Of a DNA stretch of 64,000 bases, positions 36,123 through 45,453 are shown in pieces. The notes under the pieces are model-generated. The model was not told the origin of the DNA. It made no database searches and worked only from the letters and a program-made list of their open reading frames with translations. Position numbers and translations under genes: made by a program. Source of the DNA: Pirellulales bacterium (GTDB lineage Bacteria; Planctomycetota; Planctomycetia; Pirellulales; Thermoguttaceae); assembly GCA_016931995.1 (NCBI GenBank), contig JAFGDS010000120.1, forward strand, positions 1 through 64,000, read 5' to 3'. How positions within the stretch are numbered: the first letter of the stretch is position 1; each line of letters opens with the position of its first letter.

Positions 36123-37196
36123 ATGGATACTGTCCCCACCCAAGAGGGATCACCCCAGTCGCCTTTCGTGGCGCAGATCGTGGATCGCCCTGCCCCGCCA
36201 CCCCGCCGCGGGTCCCGCGTGTTCCGGACACTCCTGCTCCTGGCGTTTCTGGTCGTGCTGGCCGGTTCGCTCTTTCTGAACCTGATTCTCATTCCCGGCG
36301 GGTGGTCGGGCTTGAGCGGAGGGAAGAAAGTCCGCGAGGAGTACTTCTCCCACGAGCGGCTCGCGCGGGACAAAGTGGCCATCCTCACCGTGTCCGGCGT
36401 GATCCTCGACGGCGAGGGCTTCGTCAAACGGCAGATCGACCACGCCATGGCGGACGACAATCTCAAGGCCCTGGTGCTCCGCGTCGACTCGCCCGGCGGA
36501 ACGGTCTCCGGCAGCGACTTCATCCTGCACCACCTTCGCAAGTTGGCCCGGCAGCGAGGCATCCCCGTCGTGGTTAGCATGGGCTCGGTGGCGGCCAGCG
36601 GCGGCTACTACGTCTCGATGGTCGTCGGCGACACGCCCGAGACGATTTTCGCCGAGCCAACCACGTGGACCGGCTCGATCGGCGTGAAGATCCCCCACTA
36701 CGACCTTTCCGAGCTTTTGGCCGGTTGGGGCGTCAAGGAGGACACCATCGCCAGCCATCGGCTCAAGACGATGGGCAGCCTGGCCAAGCCGCTTTCCGAG
36801 GAAGAGCGGAAGATCTTCCAGAGTCTCGTGGACGACAGCTTCGCGCGGTTCAAAAAGATCGTCCGCGAGGGTCGGCCCAAGTTCGATGCCGATCCCAAGG
36901 CCCTGGACGCCCTGGCCACGGGCCAGATCTTCGACGCCGAGCAGGCCCTCGAAAGCGGTCTGGTCGATCGGATCGGCTTTGTCGAAGAGGCCGTCGATCG
37001 CGCGATCGAGCTGGCGGGCCTCGATCCGGAGGACGTGCTCGTGGTCAAATACAAGCGCGAGCCGAGCCTGGCGACGATGCTGATCGGCGAGGAAGCCCGC
37101 GGCGCGGCCTCCGAGTGGCAGACCCTCGTCGAGATGACCACGCCCCGGGCGTACTACCTGGCCACGTGGCTCCCCTCGGCGTTGGCGACCGATTGA
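36123..37196 (+). CDS. sppA: signal peptide peptidase SppA (short form)
   Basis: A 357-residue membrane-anchored serine protease. It has an N-terminal cytoplasmic stretch, a membrane helix at about residues 35-55, and a single S49 protease domain. The catalytic Ser is Ser159 in VAASGGYY and the general-base Lys is Lys215 in SHRLKTMGS. GxxGG-type RVDSPGG precedes it. This matches the short Bacillus-like SppA, which degrades leftover signal peptides as an oligomer. GGGAG upstream supports the ATG at 36123. It is monocistronic. Confidence 0.92.
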   Translation: MDTVPTQEGSPQSPFVAQIVDRPAPPPRRGSRVFRTLLLLAFLVVLAGSLFLNLILIPGGWSGLSGGKKVREEYFSHERLARDKVAILTVSGVILDGEGFVKRQIDHAMADDNLKALVLRVDSPGGTVSGSDFILHHLRKLARQRGIPVVVSMGSVAASGGYYVSMVVGDTPETIFAEPTTWTGSIGVKIPHYDLSELLAGWGVKEDTIASHRLKTMGSLAKPLSEEERKIFQSLVDDSFARFKKIVREGRPKFDADPKALDALATGQIFDAEQALESGLVDRIGFVEEAVDRAIELAGLDPEDVLVVKYKREPSLATMLIGEEARGAASEWQTLVEMTTPRAYYLATWLPSALATD

Positions 37197-37519
37197 CGCG
37201 GCGGGCACTGCTGGACAAGCCAGCAGTGGCGCCCGTTCCGGCTCGGCAAGAGCCTCACCCTCCTGGACGACACCGCCGGCACGCCCAAACCCACCCCATT
37301 CGGGAATTCCGTGGGCCCGATCGGCGTCATATAATAAGAAGATGCCATCTCCTCGTCCCCTCTCCCTCCGGAGAAGGGTTGGAGTGAGGGCTTCCAGGCG
37401 TTGGGTGGCACGCCCTGAGGCACGAAGGGCGTGGCAAGTTGGCAATCACGCCCTTCGTGCCTCAGGGCGTGCCACCCCGTGTGCGATGGAGAGCGTGCCA
37501 CCAACTCGGTCAACTTACC
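37197..37519. repeat. repeat-filled intergenic region with perfect 31-bp inverted repeat
   Basis: A hairpin with 9-base arms lies at 37206-37228 (cactgctgg/ccagcagtg). A cccctctccctccgg-type repeat lies at 37356-37392. A perfect 31-base inverted repeat (37403-37433 and 37447-37477) with a 13-base spacer contains acgcccttcgtgcctcaggg; a decayed piece of it lies after nuoN near 55466. A TATAAT at 37330-37335 may be a -10 box for the next gene. Confidence 0.85.
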
Positions 37520-40500
37520 ATGTCGATCCTTAGCCCTCCGGAACAGACCGTCGAAGCCGCCGCCCCCTCCCAGCCGGAGGTGGTGGTGGCCGAGCGTCTG
37601 CGCCGCACGGGCCGGCACGTGCGGGGCGTCGAGACGGCATCGGGGATCCTGGCGCTCCTGATCGGCGCCATCGGCTACCTGTTTCTCGCGGCGCTGGCCG
37701 ATCATTGGCTCGTCGCCGGCGGGCTCGGTCCGCTGGGGCGATGGCTGGTGCTGGCCGTCCTGTGCCTGGCGGTTGGGGCCTATGGCTGGCGGTTCGTGGT
37801 CCAACCTCTCTTTCGCCGGGTTAATCCGGTCTACGTCGCCCAGACGATCGAGCAGAGCGGTCCCTCGTTCAAGAACAGCTTGATAAACTTCCTATTGTTG
37901 CGGCGGGAATCGCGGCAGGTCGCGCCGGCGGTGTTCGAGGCGGTCAGTCGCCGCGCGGCCGACGACGTCGTGCGGATTTCGCCCGAGGTGGCCGTCGATC
38001 GCGGGCACGTCCTGCGACTGGGTTACGTTCTGGTCGTTCTCGTGCTGGTCGGCGCGATCTACCAAGTGGCTTCGCCGAAAAGCCCGCTGCGGTCCGCCTT
38101 CCGCATGGTGTTGCCTTGGGCCGACATCGCGGCGCCCACGCGCGTGACGTTTGAAGACGTCGAGCCGGGCGACGCAGTCGTGTTCCACGGCGAGCGGATC
38201 GTCGTCTCCGCCGAAGTCACCGGCCTGGGCGACGATGAGCCCGTGCTGCTTTTCTACACCACGGCCGACGGCCAATGCGTCGATCAAGCCATTCCCATGG
38301 CCGTGCCCGAGGGCAAATACCGCCACGAATGCGCGCTGCCGCCGGACAGCTTCGGCATGCAACAAGACGCCCAATACTACTTGGCCGCGGGCGACGGCCG
38401 CACTCCGCGGTTCTCGATCACCGTGCAGACCGCGCCGACCATTGACGTGGAGTCGATCCACTACGACTACCCCGAATACACCGGTCTGACGGACCGGACG
38501 GCGGTGGGGCAGGGCGACGTGCGGGCAATCGAGGGAACCGAGATTACGGTTCGCGCTAAGGCCAGCCGCCCGATTGACTGGGCGCAGATCGACCTGGGCT
38601 GCAACGGCTTGCGCGGCGTTCCGATGACGATCGAGGGCGACGAAGCGGTCGGCCGTTTCACGCTGCGGCTCCGCGCCGACGAGCCCGGCCGGCCCGAGTT
38701 CGACGCCTACCAGATCCGTTTCGTCGACGCGTCGGGTCGGGAGAATCGCCGCCCGGTTCGCTATCAAATCGACGTGATTCCCGACGTGCCGCCCGAGGTC
38801 GCCTTCGTCGATCCACCGGCCGAGCACGTCGAGCTGCCCAGCAATGGCCGGCTTGAATGGACCCTCGAGGCCCGCGATCCCGATTTTGCCCTGCGGGGCG
38901 TCGCCCTGCGGGCGCAGAGCGAGGGCAAGAGCCTGCCGATCCCGTCGCTATTGGATCGGACGGCGTCCGACGAGCCGTATCGCGGAACGTTCCGCGGCAA
39001 AGTGCCCTTCGAGCCGGCCAAGCTCGAATTGTCGCCGGGCGATCGGATCGTCTATTGGGCGGAAGCCAAGGACAACAAGACGCCCCTGCCTGGCCGAAGC
39101 GAAACGCAGCACCGTTGGATCACAATCGCCGAACCAAGCCGCGATCCGCCGCCGGGTGAACAGCCTCGCGATCAAGGGCCCTCGGGCAAGGGTGAATCGG
39201 ACCGAGGCGACCAACCGCCGAGCCCAGACGAGCCGCCCGGCCAGCCGCCGCCAGACCCGTCGCGCCCACCCGAGGAAAACCAACAACCCAACCAACAACA
39301 AGACCCGGCCAACGAGCAGCAAGAGCCCGGCCAGGAGCCCGGCGCCGGCGAGGGTTCCCAGGGCAATCCGGACCAACAGGCCGAGCAACAGCCCGGACAG
39401 CAGCCGCCCGAGCCGGGCGAGGACGCCGGCGGTTCGCCCGACGCGAATCAACCCGGCCAGAACACAAAAGACCAAGACAAAAACCAGCAAGGCCAAAACC
39501 AACAGGCTTCGGACGCGCCGGGCCCCAACGGGCAAGGGCAAGGCCAACCAAAACCGGGCGCGGCGGGCCAGGGACAACAGGGCGACTCGTCGCCGGAACG
39601 CCCCTCCGAGCCGCTCGATGGCCAGGCGAATCCCGGCGACGTCTTCGAGCAGGTGCTCAAGCAACGCGAGAAGGCCCAATCCGAGCAATCAACAGGGCAA
39701 GAACAACCCGGGAAACCACAGTCCGGACAACAACAACCTGCCGAGCAACAGTCGGCCCCGCGGCAACCGGGCCAACCCCAGCCCGCGCCACAGCAACCCG
39801 ATCAAACGCAACAACAATCGCAACCGGGCTCGGGGCAGCAGCCCGGCCAACAACAGCCCGACCAACAACAGCAATCCGCACGGGGTGAGCAGCCGGGCGA
39901 GCAAGATCCCGACCAACGGCAACAGCCAGGCCAACCACAACCGGGCCAGCAAGGCGCGAGCGCGGAAGACACGGCCGCGGAGCCGGGCGGCCAGCCCGCC
40001 GGCGAGAATCCGACGGGCCAGCCGCAGTCGGGCGGCGACGCGGCGCCTTCCGGAAACCCCGCGCCCCGGCCCGATCCCACCGCCGGACCCGGCCAACAAG
40101 GCAACCAAGAAGCCGGCACGCCCGCCGCGCAAAAGGACGCTCGCCCAGGCCAGAAGCAGCCGGGCCAACCGCAGGGCCAACCCGGCGACGAACGACAACC
40201 TACCTCGCCCAGCGCCAGCCCGCACGACTCCAACGCCCAGGGCGACACCTCGGGCGACCGCTCCGGCGGCGGCGAAGAGGGCGGCGGTCAGCGGGCCAAT
40301 CAATCCGGCACGGGCGCGGCCGGACGAAACACCGAGTCCGAACAGGGCGGTTCCACCGGCTCGCAACCGGGCCAAGGTCCCACCGGCGACCGGCCCGGCG
40401 ATCGCGTCGAGGCCGACAGCCCCACCGGCCGCTCGGCCGAAAAGCAGCCTGGCCAAGGCGAAGGGCGGCCCGGCGACGCGACCGCGAAAGACGGCGAGCA

Positions 40501-41086
40501 TGCCGATGGTCCCTCGCAGCAGCCCGGCGAATCCCCGGGCCAAGGCGATCCGAGCGGCGGGCCCCGCCAGCCTGGGCAGGCCCAGCCGGGACCGAGCGAG
40601 TCGGGCCAGGGTGGCCAAGGAGCCCAGCCCGGCCAGCAGGGCCCATCGCTTGGCGGCGGTCGCAACACCGGGCAGGGCCAGCCCGACACCGGCCAAGAGC
40701 CCGGCGGCGACGAATTCAACAAGGAGTTCGCCCAGAAGCAGACCGATCTCGCCCTGGAGTTTCTCAAGGATCAGCTTGCCAAGGAAAAGCCCGACCAGGA
40801 GCTGCTCGATGCCTTGGGCGGGTGGACTCGCGACGACCTGGCCGAGTTCACGCGCCGCTGGCAAGAGATGAAGCAGGCCGCCGCGGGCGACGATGCCCAG
40901 GCCGCGCGGAAGCAGCTCGACGAAGCCCTGCGGAGCCTGGGGCTGCAGAGCCGGCGGAGCGATCTTCGATCGGGCACGACCAACGACGCGCAGCGCGGCA
41001 TGTTCGGCACGCGCCGCATCGCCCCGCCGCCCGGCTGGGAAGATCAGATCGAAGCGTATCGTCGCGGCATCGGCGCGGGGCGGTAG
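37520..41086 (+). CDS. very large membrane protein with Gln/Pro/Gly-rich region (DUF4175-like N-terminus)
   Basis: A 1188-residue protein. Two membrane helices lie near residues 42-65 and 70-90 and a third near 180-200. Residues ~200-530 form beta-rich, Ig-like segments with TIDVESIHYDYPEYTGL, which resemble planctomycete DUF4175-type proteins. About residues 535-1080 are low-complexity and rich in Gln, Pro, Gly, Asn and Glu (GQQPG, QPGQ, NQQ). The last ~100 residues are helical and charged (FAQKQTDLALEFLKDQLAKE, then LGGWTRDDLAEFTRRWQEMK). It probably spans the envelope, with the disordered part crossing the periplasm. Role unknown. Confidence 0.85.
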   Translation: MSILSPPEQTVEAAAPSQPEVVVAERLRRTGRHVRGVETASGILALLIGAIGYLFLAALADHWLVAGGLGPLGRWLVLAVLCLAVGAYGWRFVVQPLFRRVNPVYVAQTIEQSGPSFKNSLINFLLLRRESRQVAPAVFEAVSRRAADDVVRISPEVAVDRGHVLRLGYVLVVLVLVGAIYQVASPKSPLRSAFRMVLPWADIAAPTRVTFEDVEPGDAVVFHGERIVVSAEVTGLGDDEPVLLFYTTADGQCVDQAIPMAVPEGKYRHECALPPDSFGMQQDAQYYLAAGDGRTPRFSITVQTAPTIDVESIHYDYPEYTGLTDRTAVGQGDVRAIEGTEITVRAKASRPIDWAQIDLGCNGLRGVPMTIEGDEAVGRFTLRLRADEPGRPEFDAYQIRFVDASGRENRRPVRYQIDVIPDVPPEVAFVDPPAEHVELPSNGRLEWTLEARDPDFALRGVALRAQSEGKSLPIPSLLDRTASDEPYRGTFRGKVPFEPAKLELSPGDRIVYWAEAKDNKTPLPGRSETQHRWITIAEPSRDPPPGEQPRDQGPSGKGESDRGDQPPSPDEPPGQPPPDPSRPPEENQQPNQQQDPANEQQEPGQEPGAGEGSQGNPDQQAEQQPGQQPPEPGEDAGGSPDANQPGQNTKDQDKNQQGQNQQASDAPGPNGQGQGQPKPGAAGQGQQGDSSPERPSEPLDGQANPGDVFEQVLKQREKAQSEQSTGQEQPGKPQSGQQQPAEQQSAPRQPGQPQPAPQQPDQTQQQSQPGSGQQPGQQQPDQQQQSARGEQPGEQDPDQRQQPGQPQPGQQGASAEDTAAEPGGQPAGENPTGQPQSGGDAAPSGNPAPRPDPTAGPGQQGNQEAGTPAAQKDARPGQKQPGQPQGQPGDERQPTSPSASPHDSNAQGDTSGDRSGGGEEGGGQRANQSGTGAAGRNTESEQGGSTGSQPGQGPTGDRPGDRVEADSPTGRSAEKQPGQGEGRPGDATAKDGEHADGPSQQPGESPGQGDPSGGPRQPGQAQPGPSESGQGGQGAQPGQQGPSLGGGRNTGQGQPDTGQEPGGDEFNKEFAQKQTDLALEFLKDQLAKEKPDQELLDALGGWTRDDLAEFTRRWQEMKQAAAGDDAQAARKQLDEALRSLGLQSRRSDLRSGTTNDAQRGMFGTRRIAPPPGWEDQIEAYRRGIGAGR

Positions 41087-41122
41087 GGGACCGCCTTACC
41101 GCAACCAAGCTTCTCTGGTTGC

Positions 41123-41148
41123 GCGCTCGGAGCGCTGACCCTTTTTTT
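41123..41148 (+). terminator. possible terminator after the 1188-residue protein gene
   Basis: A short GC-rich stem (gcgct-cgg-agcgc) is followed five bases later by ccc and seven Ts. Another hairpin, cgcaacca/tggttgcg, lies just before it at 41100-41123. The stem is short, hence the modest confidence. A ctcccgcgagagcggg-type repeat follows at 41316-41342. Confidence 0.45.
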
Positions 41149-41355
41149 GCCGGTCTCGCGCGGATTTCGGCGGCGGCGAAGCGCGGCATCCGGAAGCCGT
41201 TATCCCGAAGGGGCAGATGTCCGGCATCGCACCTGACAATTGCCCCAAAAAGAAGGTCAACGGCGTAGCGTGTCGCCCCATTTCAAAACACGTTCTCAGC
41301 TCCTCGCACCTCCTCTCCCGCGAGAGCGGGAAAGGGGAGATGGGGTAGAGGCTGT

Positions 41356-44300
41356 TTAGCACGTCAGCGTGACTTCGACGCTCTGGCCCGGCTCGACGAC
41401 GATCGGCTCGGCCAGGGCGAGGGTCACGCGGCGGCCGTCTTGTTTGGCGCTTACATTCAGCGCGCCGCCGCCCAGCGCGATGGTCGCCTCGGAGAGCTTG
41501 GCGTCCTCGGGCAGCTCAAAGGCGAGGGTGGCCAGGGGGACCTTGCCCCAGCGGACCTCGACGCGGTTGGTTTGCTTGCCGGCTGCGCGCTTCTGCGAGA
41601 TCGTGCCCCAGCCTTCGGCCGTGGTGAACGCCGCGCGGAAGTCGTCGGGCGTGATCCGCGGGGCGAAGCCGAGATGACGCTTCGGCCCGTGGCACTCGAA
41701 CCCGCACAGGCCCAGGAACACGCCATGCGAGGCCAGCGCGCGGGCGTAGTGGTCGCCGCACTCAACCTCGTTGTACGGGTTGCGCTTCGAGGGATGGTAT
41801 CGCTCGTGCGCGCCGCGGCAGATGACCAGGGCCTCGTCGACCATGCCTTCCCAGGCCATGTGGCCGGCCACCTGGTATTCGATGCCGGTCCAGACTTCGT
41901 TCTTGTAGAGGACCGGCTCGGGCATGCGCTGGCCCTTGGGCCAGGTGCAGGTGAACAGGCCCGGCTCGCCCGGCATGGCGAACCACCGTTGGGGCTTGAA
42001 ATGCTCGTTTTGCGGCCCGACGTCCGGCGCCCAGTTGTACTTCCAGATCGAGGCGAGCGCCTTGAGCACCGCGTCCTTCGGGTAGATGTAGCCCAGTCCA
42101 ACCTGATGGGCCCACCCCTGGCCAAAGAGCTGGTCGGAAAGACATCCGATGCCGTATTGATGCTTGGGATGTTTTGCCAGATCGACTTCCTGGATGAAGT
42201 ACTCGCCGTTGAAGAGCCGTTCCATGCTGGCCTTGCTGCCGCGATCCCAAAGCTCGTGGCATTTCTTGGCGAAGTCCTCGTCGCCCAGCTCGCGGGCCAT
42301 CTCCTCGGCCGCACGCAGGGCGCCGAGGTACAGCGACCCGACCATCGTGTTGGGGCCCTGGAAGTTGATGTCGTACGTGTTGTGCTGCGAGCCCTCCAAG
42401 AGGCCGTTATCGTCCTTGTCCTCGCGGATGAGGAATTCGAGCGCCTTGCGGACGTGGGGCCAATTCCGCTTGAGAAATTCGTCGTCCGCCGACATTCGGT
42501 GTTCGCGAAGGGACTTGAGGATGGTTCCGCCTTGGCTGTCGCCGGCCCAGAAGTCGTTCGACTCGCCGCGGAAGTGGATCTCGCCCGTGTCGGCCACGAA
42601 GCCGGCCTTGGGGTTGAAATCCTGCATTTCGCGGACGGAGCGTTCGAGCCGGGGGAAGAGCCGGGCCATGCCGTGCTCGTAGTTCCACACGTGGGCGCAC
42701 GTGCCGGCGCAGCAGCCGACGCCCTCCCACGCCCAAAACCGACCGTTCCCCCACCAATGGCACGTGCCCGTTGCCAGGTACGAGTTGGTCGAGAAGAGCC
42801 GATCCAACAGCCACCAGGGCAGGGTCGAGTCGTACCAGGTGTCACGCCACAGCCGCGTGTCGCGAGAGAGCGGCTCCAGGTTGTCCTGGACGTATTCGGC
42901 CACGTCTTGGGCGGTCTGGAAGCGATTGGCGTAGAAGTTCTTCTTGCCGCGGTCGGGTCGCTTGGGGAAACACCACGTCACGACGAACGGAACCTTCGCT
43001 TCCTCGCCCGGCTCGAGCGAGAGTTTCCGCCCGACCGCGCCCACGAGCGCGTCCTCGACGAGCGGCACGGTCGCCTTGCCGCCCTGAGCCAGTCCGCCGT
43101 TGGCGAAGAGGACCTCGCCGGGTTTGCCGGCCGGCAGGGCCGCGCTGGCCAGCGTCGTGCCGGGACCGGCCAACACGGCCAAGCCCATCGAACCGAAGTC
43201 TTCTTGGTCCTCGAGCTTGCCCTTGCGGCCGGAGCGGGGCCTGTCGCCCATTTCGATCTGGTCCACGTTCACGTGACCCCACGGACCCGAGGCCGCGTCG
43301 ACGATCTCGATTTTCGCCTCCTTGCCGGCCAGGTCGCGGACGTCCCAGCTTTGCCAGGCAAGCCGTTCGGCGTCGCGCCCCGTGGCCGTGCGCATCTTCT
43401 TGCCGTCCACCAGCAGATTGATGCACGCGCGATTCGGCTGATTGCCGCCGCCAATCAGGAACGAGATAAACGACCGGTCGATCGTGAAGCGGGGCGAAGT
43501 GAGCTTGCCGTGGGCATTGTCGCCGCCAAGGAACGTGTTGACCATGCCCTTGCCTTGGAAGCCGGTCACATTCTGCTGGCCGGGCAGGGTGCCCTGGGTG
43601 GGTCCCTTGCCAATGGCGTCGCCCTCGGCCGTCCAGTCCTTGTAGCCGTCGTCCTCGAAGTCGGCCAGGACGCGGGGCTCGCGGTCGGGCGTCTCCGGCT
43701 CGATGCCCTGGGCCGTGCCCAACACCATCGTCAGCCCGTCGCGATCGACCACCTCGTTCGTGCGCGTGCCCAAAAGTTCCGACGCGCTGAACGCGGACAC
43801 GGCGTTTCCGAGCCACCCGGCCAGCGTCACCTCGACCGTGGCGTCCGACGTGTTCTTGACCGTGAACTCCATCACCGTGGCCGGCAGGGCCGATTTCGCG
43901 GCCGCCAACGGGATGAAGGGCGAGAAGGCCTCGAGCTTGATCGACACCGGCAACTCCGCGTCGACGTAGTCGATCAATCCGATCGGATACTCGCCCCGGA
44001 AGGTCACTTCCGGAAAGCCGTCGCAGTCGAGCGTCTTGATCGTCGTCTTGCCGTCGGCGACGACGCGGACGGCGAATCCCTGCGCGACCGGCGACGTGCC
44101 GGCGCGGACCTTGTTGTAATTCTCCGCGCCCCAGCCGCTGAAGTTGTGCTGGTTGAAGATCTCCCAGCCCATCAGACGCCCGTCGCCCACCAGATACAAC
44201 TGGCCGGCGCCGATGCCGCCGATGGGCATGCCGATCGTCTCGAGGTCCTTGCCGCGGTGGACGGCCGGCGCGCCCCTGGCGGCGATTTCGGCGATCCATT

Positions 44301-44523
44301 CCGGCTTGAGGCCCTTGTCGGCCGGCACGTAGTGGCCCGGCAACTCGGGCGGAGGCGCGTCCTGGGCCGCGGCGGCGCGCGGAACGCCCAAGCCGCCCAG
44401 GGCGGCCGTGCTGGCGCCGGCCATTTGGATGAACCGACGGCGGTCCATGCCTTCGCAGCCGCCGGGGGGGCAACCGCAAGCACCGTTCGACGTGTTTTCG
44501 CGAGCTTTCCGGTCGGCGGACAT
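41356..44523 (-). CDS. Tat-exported GH116-family glycoside hydrolase with inserted module
   Basis: A 1055-residue enzyme of the GH116/DUF608 (GBA2-like glucosylceramidase/beta-glucosidase) family. The leader is unusual: Cys-rich CGCPPGGCEG, then a twin-arginine MDRRRFIQMAGAS. The N-terminal beta domain has MPIGGIGAGQLYLVGDGRL; the helical barrel has GVGCCAGTCAHVWNYEHGMA and VADTGEIHFRGESNDFW, matching GH116 catalytic-region patterns. About residues 285-425 (FEDDGYKDWTAEGDAIGKGP ... GPWGHVNVDQIEM) interrupt the beta domain with a module like the beta-sandwich found with planctomycete GH32 enzymes, probably carbohydrate-binding. The start at 44523 lies after AAGGGGA. Substrate is inferred. Confidence 0.9.
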   Translation of the reverse strand: MSADRKARENTSNGACGCPPGGCEGMDRRRFIQMAGASTAALGGLGVPRAAAAQDAPPPELPGHYVPADKGLKPEWIAEIAARGAPAVHRGKDLETIGMPIGGIGAGQLYLVGDGRLMGWEIFNQHNFSGWGAENYNKVRAGTSPVAQGFAVRVVADGKTTIKTLDCDGFPEVTFRGEYPIGLIDYVDAELPVSIKLEAFSPFIPLAAAKSALPATVMEFTVKNTSDATVEVTLAGWLGNAVSAFSASELLGTRTNEVVDRDGLTMVLGTAQGIEPETPDREPRVLADFEDDGYKDWTAEGDAIGKGPTQGTLPGQQNVTGFQGKGMVNTFLGGDNAHGKLTSPRFTIDRSFISFLIGGGNQPNRACINLLVDGKKMRTATGRDAERLAWQSWDVRDLAGKEAKIEIVDAASGPWGHVNVDQIEMGDRPRSGRKGKLEDQEDFGSMGLAVLAGPGTTLASAALPAGKPGEVLFANGGLAQGGKATVPLVEDALVGAVGRKLSLEPGEEAKVPFVVTWCFPKRPDRGKKNFYANRFQTAQDVAEYVQDNLEPLSRDTRLWRDTWYDSTLPWWLLDRLFSTNSYLATGTCHWWGNGRFWAWEGVGCCAGTCAHVWNYEHGMARLFPRLERSVREMQDFNPKAGFVADTGEIHFRGESNDFWAGDSQGGTILKSLREHRMSADDEFLKRNWPHVRKALEFLIREDKDDNGLLEGSQHNTYDINFQGPNTMVGSLYLGALRAAEEMARELGDEDFAKKCHELWDRGSKASMERLFNGEYFIQEVDLAKHPKHQYGIGCLSDQLFGQGWAHQVGLGYIYPKDAVLKALASIWKYNWAPDVGPQNEHFKPQRWFAMPGEPGLFTCTWPKGQRMPEPVLYKNEVWTGIEYQVAGHMAWEGMVDEALVICRGAHERYHPSKRNPYNEVECGDHYARALASHGVFLGLCGFECHGPKRHLGFAPRITPDDFRAAFTTAEGWGTISQKRAAGKQTNRVEVRWGKVPLATLAFELPEDAKLSEATIALGGGALNVSAKQDGRRVTLALAEPIVVEPGQSVEVTLTC

Positions 44524-44780
44524 CGTGGATCCCCTTTCGGTTCGTGAGAGTTGGGATTCCTGAGAGGACATCCATGGCCACATGCCGCGCCGGCGGGGGG
44601 GTAGTCTGCGTCGTGCGTGGGGAAGGGAGGCGGAAAACGCTTCCCGGTTGGGCACGTCGGCGCGGCGGATGGTCGCTCATGGTAGAACATGTTCCCGCCA
44701 ATTGCAACGAGCCAGCGCGTCGCCGCGCGCCGAACAAGGCGGCGCCGGTGGCCAGCGATCCCCCCGGCGGCGTTAGCGGC

Positions 44781-44808
44781 TTGCAATCGCGGGGCGATGG
44801 CGTACAAT
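44781..44808 (+). promoter_or_regulatory. candidate promoter of the nuo operon
   Basis: ttgcaa and tacaat are spaced by 16 bases, close to the vegetative consensus, and end 63 bases before the nuoA ATG. It is the best such pair in the 348-base divergent gap (44524-44871), which otherwise shows no gene or hairpin. Confidence 0.45.
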
Positions 44809-44871
44809 CGGCCCTTTTCTCGGGGGGCTCTTTGGGCTGTTCCCCTTGCGCGCCGCGACGTTGGGTATCCG

Positions 44872-45450
44872 ATGATCTCGACTTCGATTGTCGCCTATTT
44901 GACGCTCTTTCTCGGCGCGAGTTTCGCGTTTCTCTTTGCGGCGCTGCTGGTTGGGTGGTTTTTGCGCGCGCGGGCACCCAACCCGGTGAAGAAGGAAATC
45001 TATGAGTGCGGCGAAGCGCCGATCGGCTCGAGCCAGGTGCGGTTTGATCTGCGGTTTTACGTCGTCGCGCTGGTGTTTTTGGTCTTCGACGTGGAAGTGG
45101 CGTTCCTCTTTCCCTGGGCGACGGTGTTTGGCGACGCGACGCGGCTGATGGACCCCGGCGCGGCCGCCGCGGTAACCGCGGACGGCGCGGTCGCCCTCTC
45201 GGCGACGGCGCAAGACGACCTCCGATCGCTGGGCGTCGCGCGGCCCGAGCTGCCCCTGCCCGGCGGCACGGTCGCAGTCAATCGGGCGCGTCTCGCGCAA
45301 GACGGCCGGCTCTTGGCCATGACGGCGATGGCCGACGTGGCCGTGTTTTTCGGGGTGCTCCTGGTCGGGTTCGTCTACGTGTGGTACCGGGGCGACCTGG
45401 ATTGGGTACGCGCGATGGGGCGGCCGGCCCCTGGGTTGCGGCAAGGGTAA
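44872..45450 (+). CDS. nuoA: NADH-quinone oxidoreductase subunit A
   Basis: A 192-residue membrane subunit of respiratory complex I, first of the nuo operon. The conserved core is intact: VKKEIYECGEAPIG on the first loop, then RFDLRFYVVALVFLVFDVEVAF in the second helix. The third helix is VAVFFGVLLVGFVYVW. NuoA is usually 120-150 residues; here about 65 extra residues, Ala/Asp-rich and hydrophilic, lie between helices 2 and 3 (about residues 90-150), a loop that faces the periplasm in known structures. The start at 44872 is the first that gives a normal N-terminus. nuoB does not follow, unlike in most bacteria. Confidence 0.93.
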   Translation: MISTSIVAYLTLFLGASFAFLFAALLVGWFLRARAPNPVKKEIYECGEAPIGSSQVRFDLRFYVVALVFLVFDVEVAFLFPWATVFGDATRLMDPGAAAAVTADGAVALSATAQDDLRSLGVARPELPLPGGTVAVNRARLAQDGRLLAMTAMADVAVFFGVLLVGFVYVWYRGDLDWVRAMGRPAPGLRQG

Positions 45451-45453
45451 GCC

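Noticed and set aside
38844-40871. 675-codon Arg/Pro/Ala-rich frame overlapping the 1188-residue protein
   Set aside because: It arises from the low-complexity repeats read in another frame. The chosen frame has normal domains on both sides of the region.
41440-44547. 1035-codon open frame on the plus strand
   Set aside because: It is antisense to the GH116 gene. The minus-strand protein matches a known family along its length.
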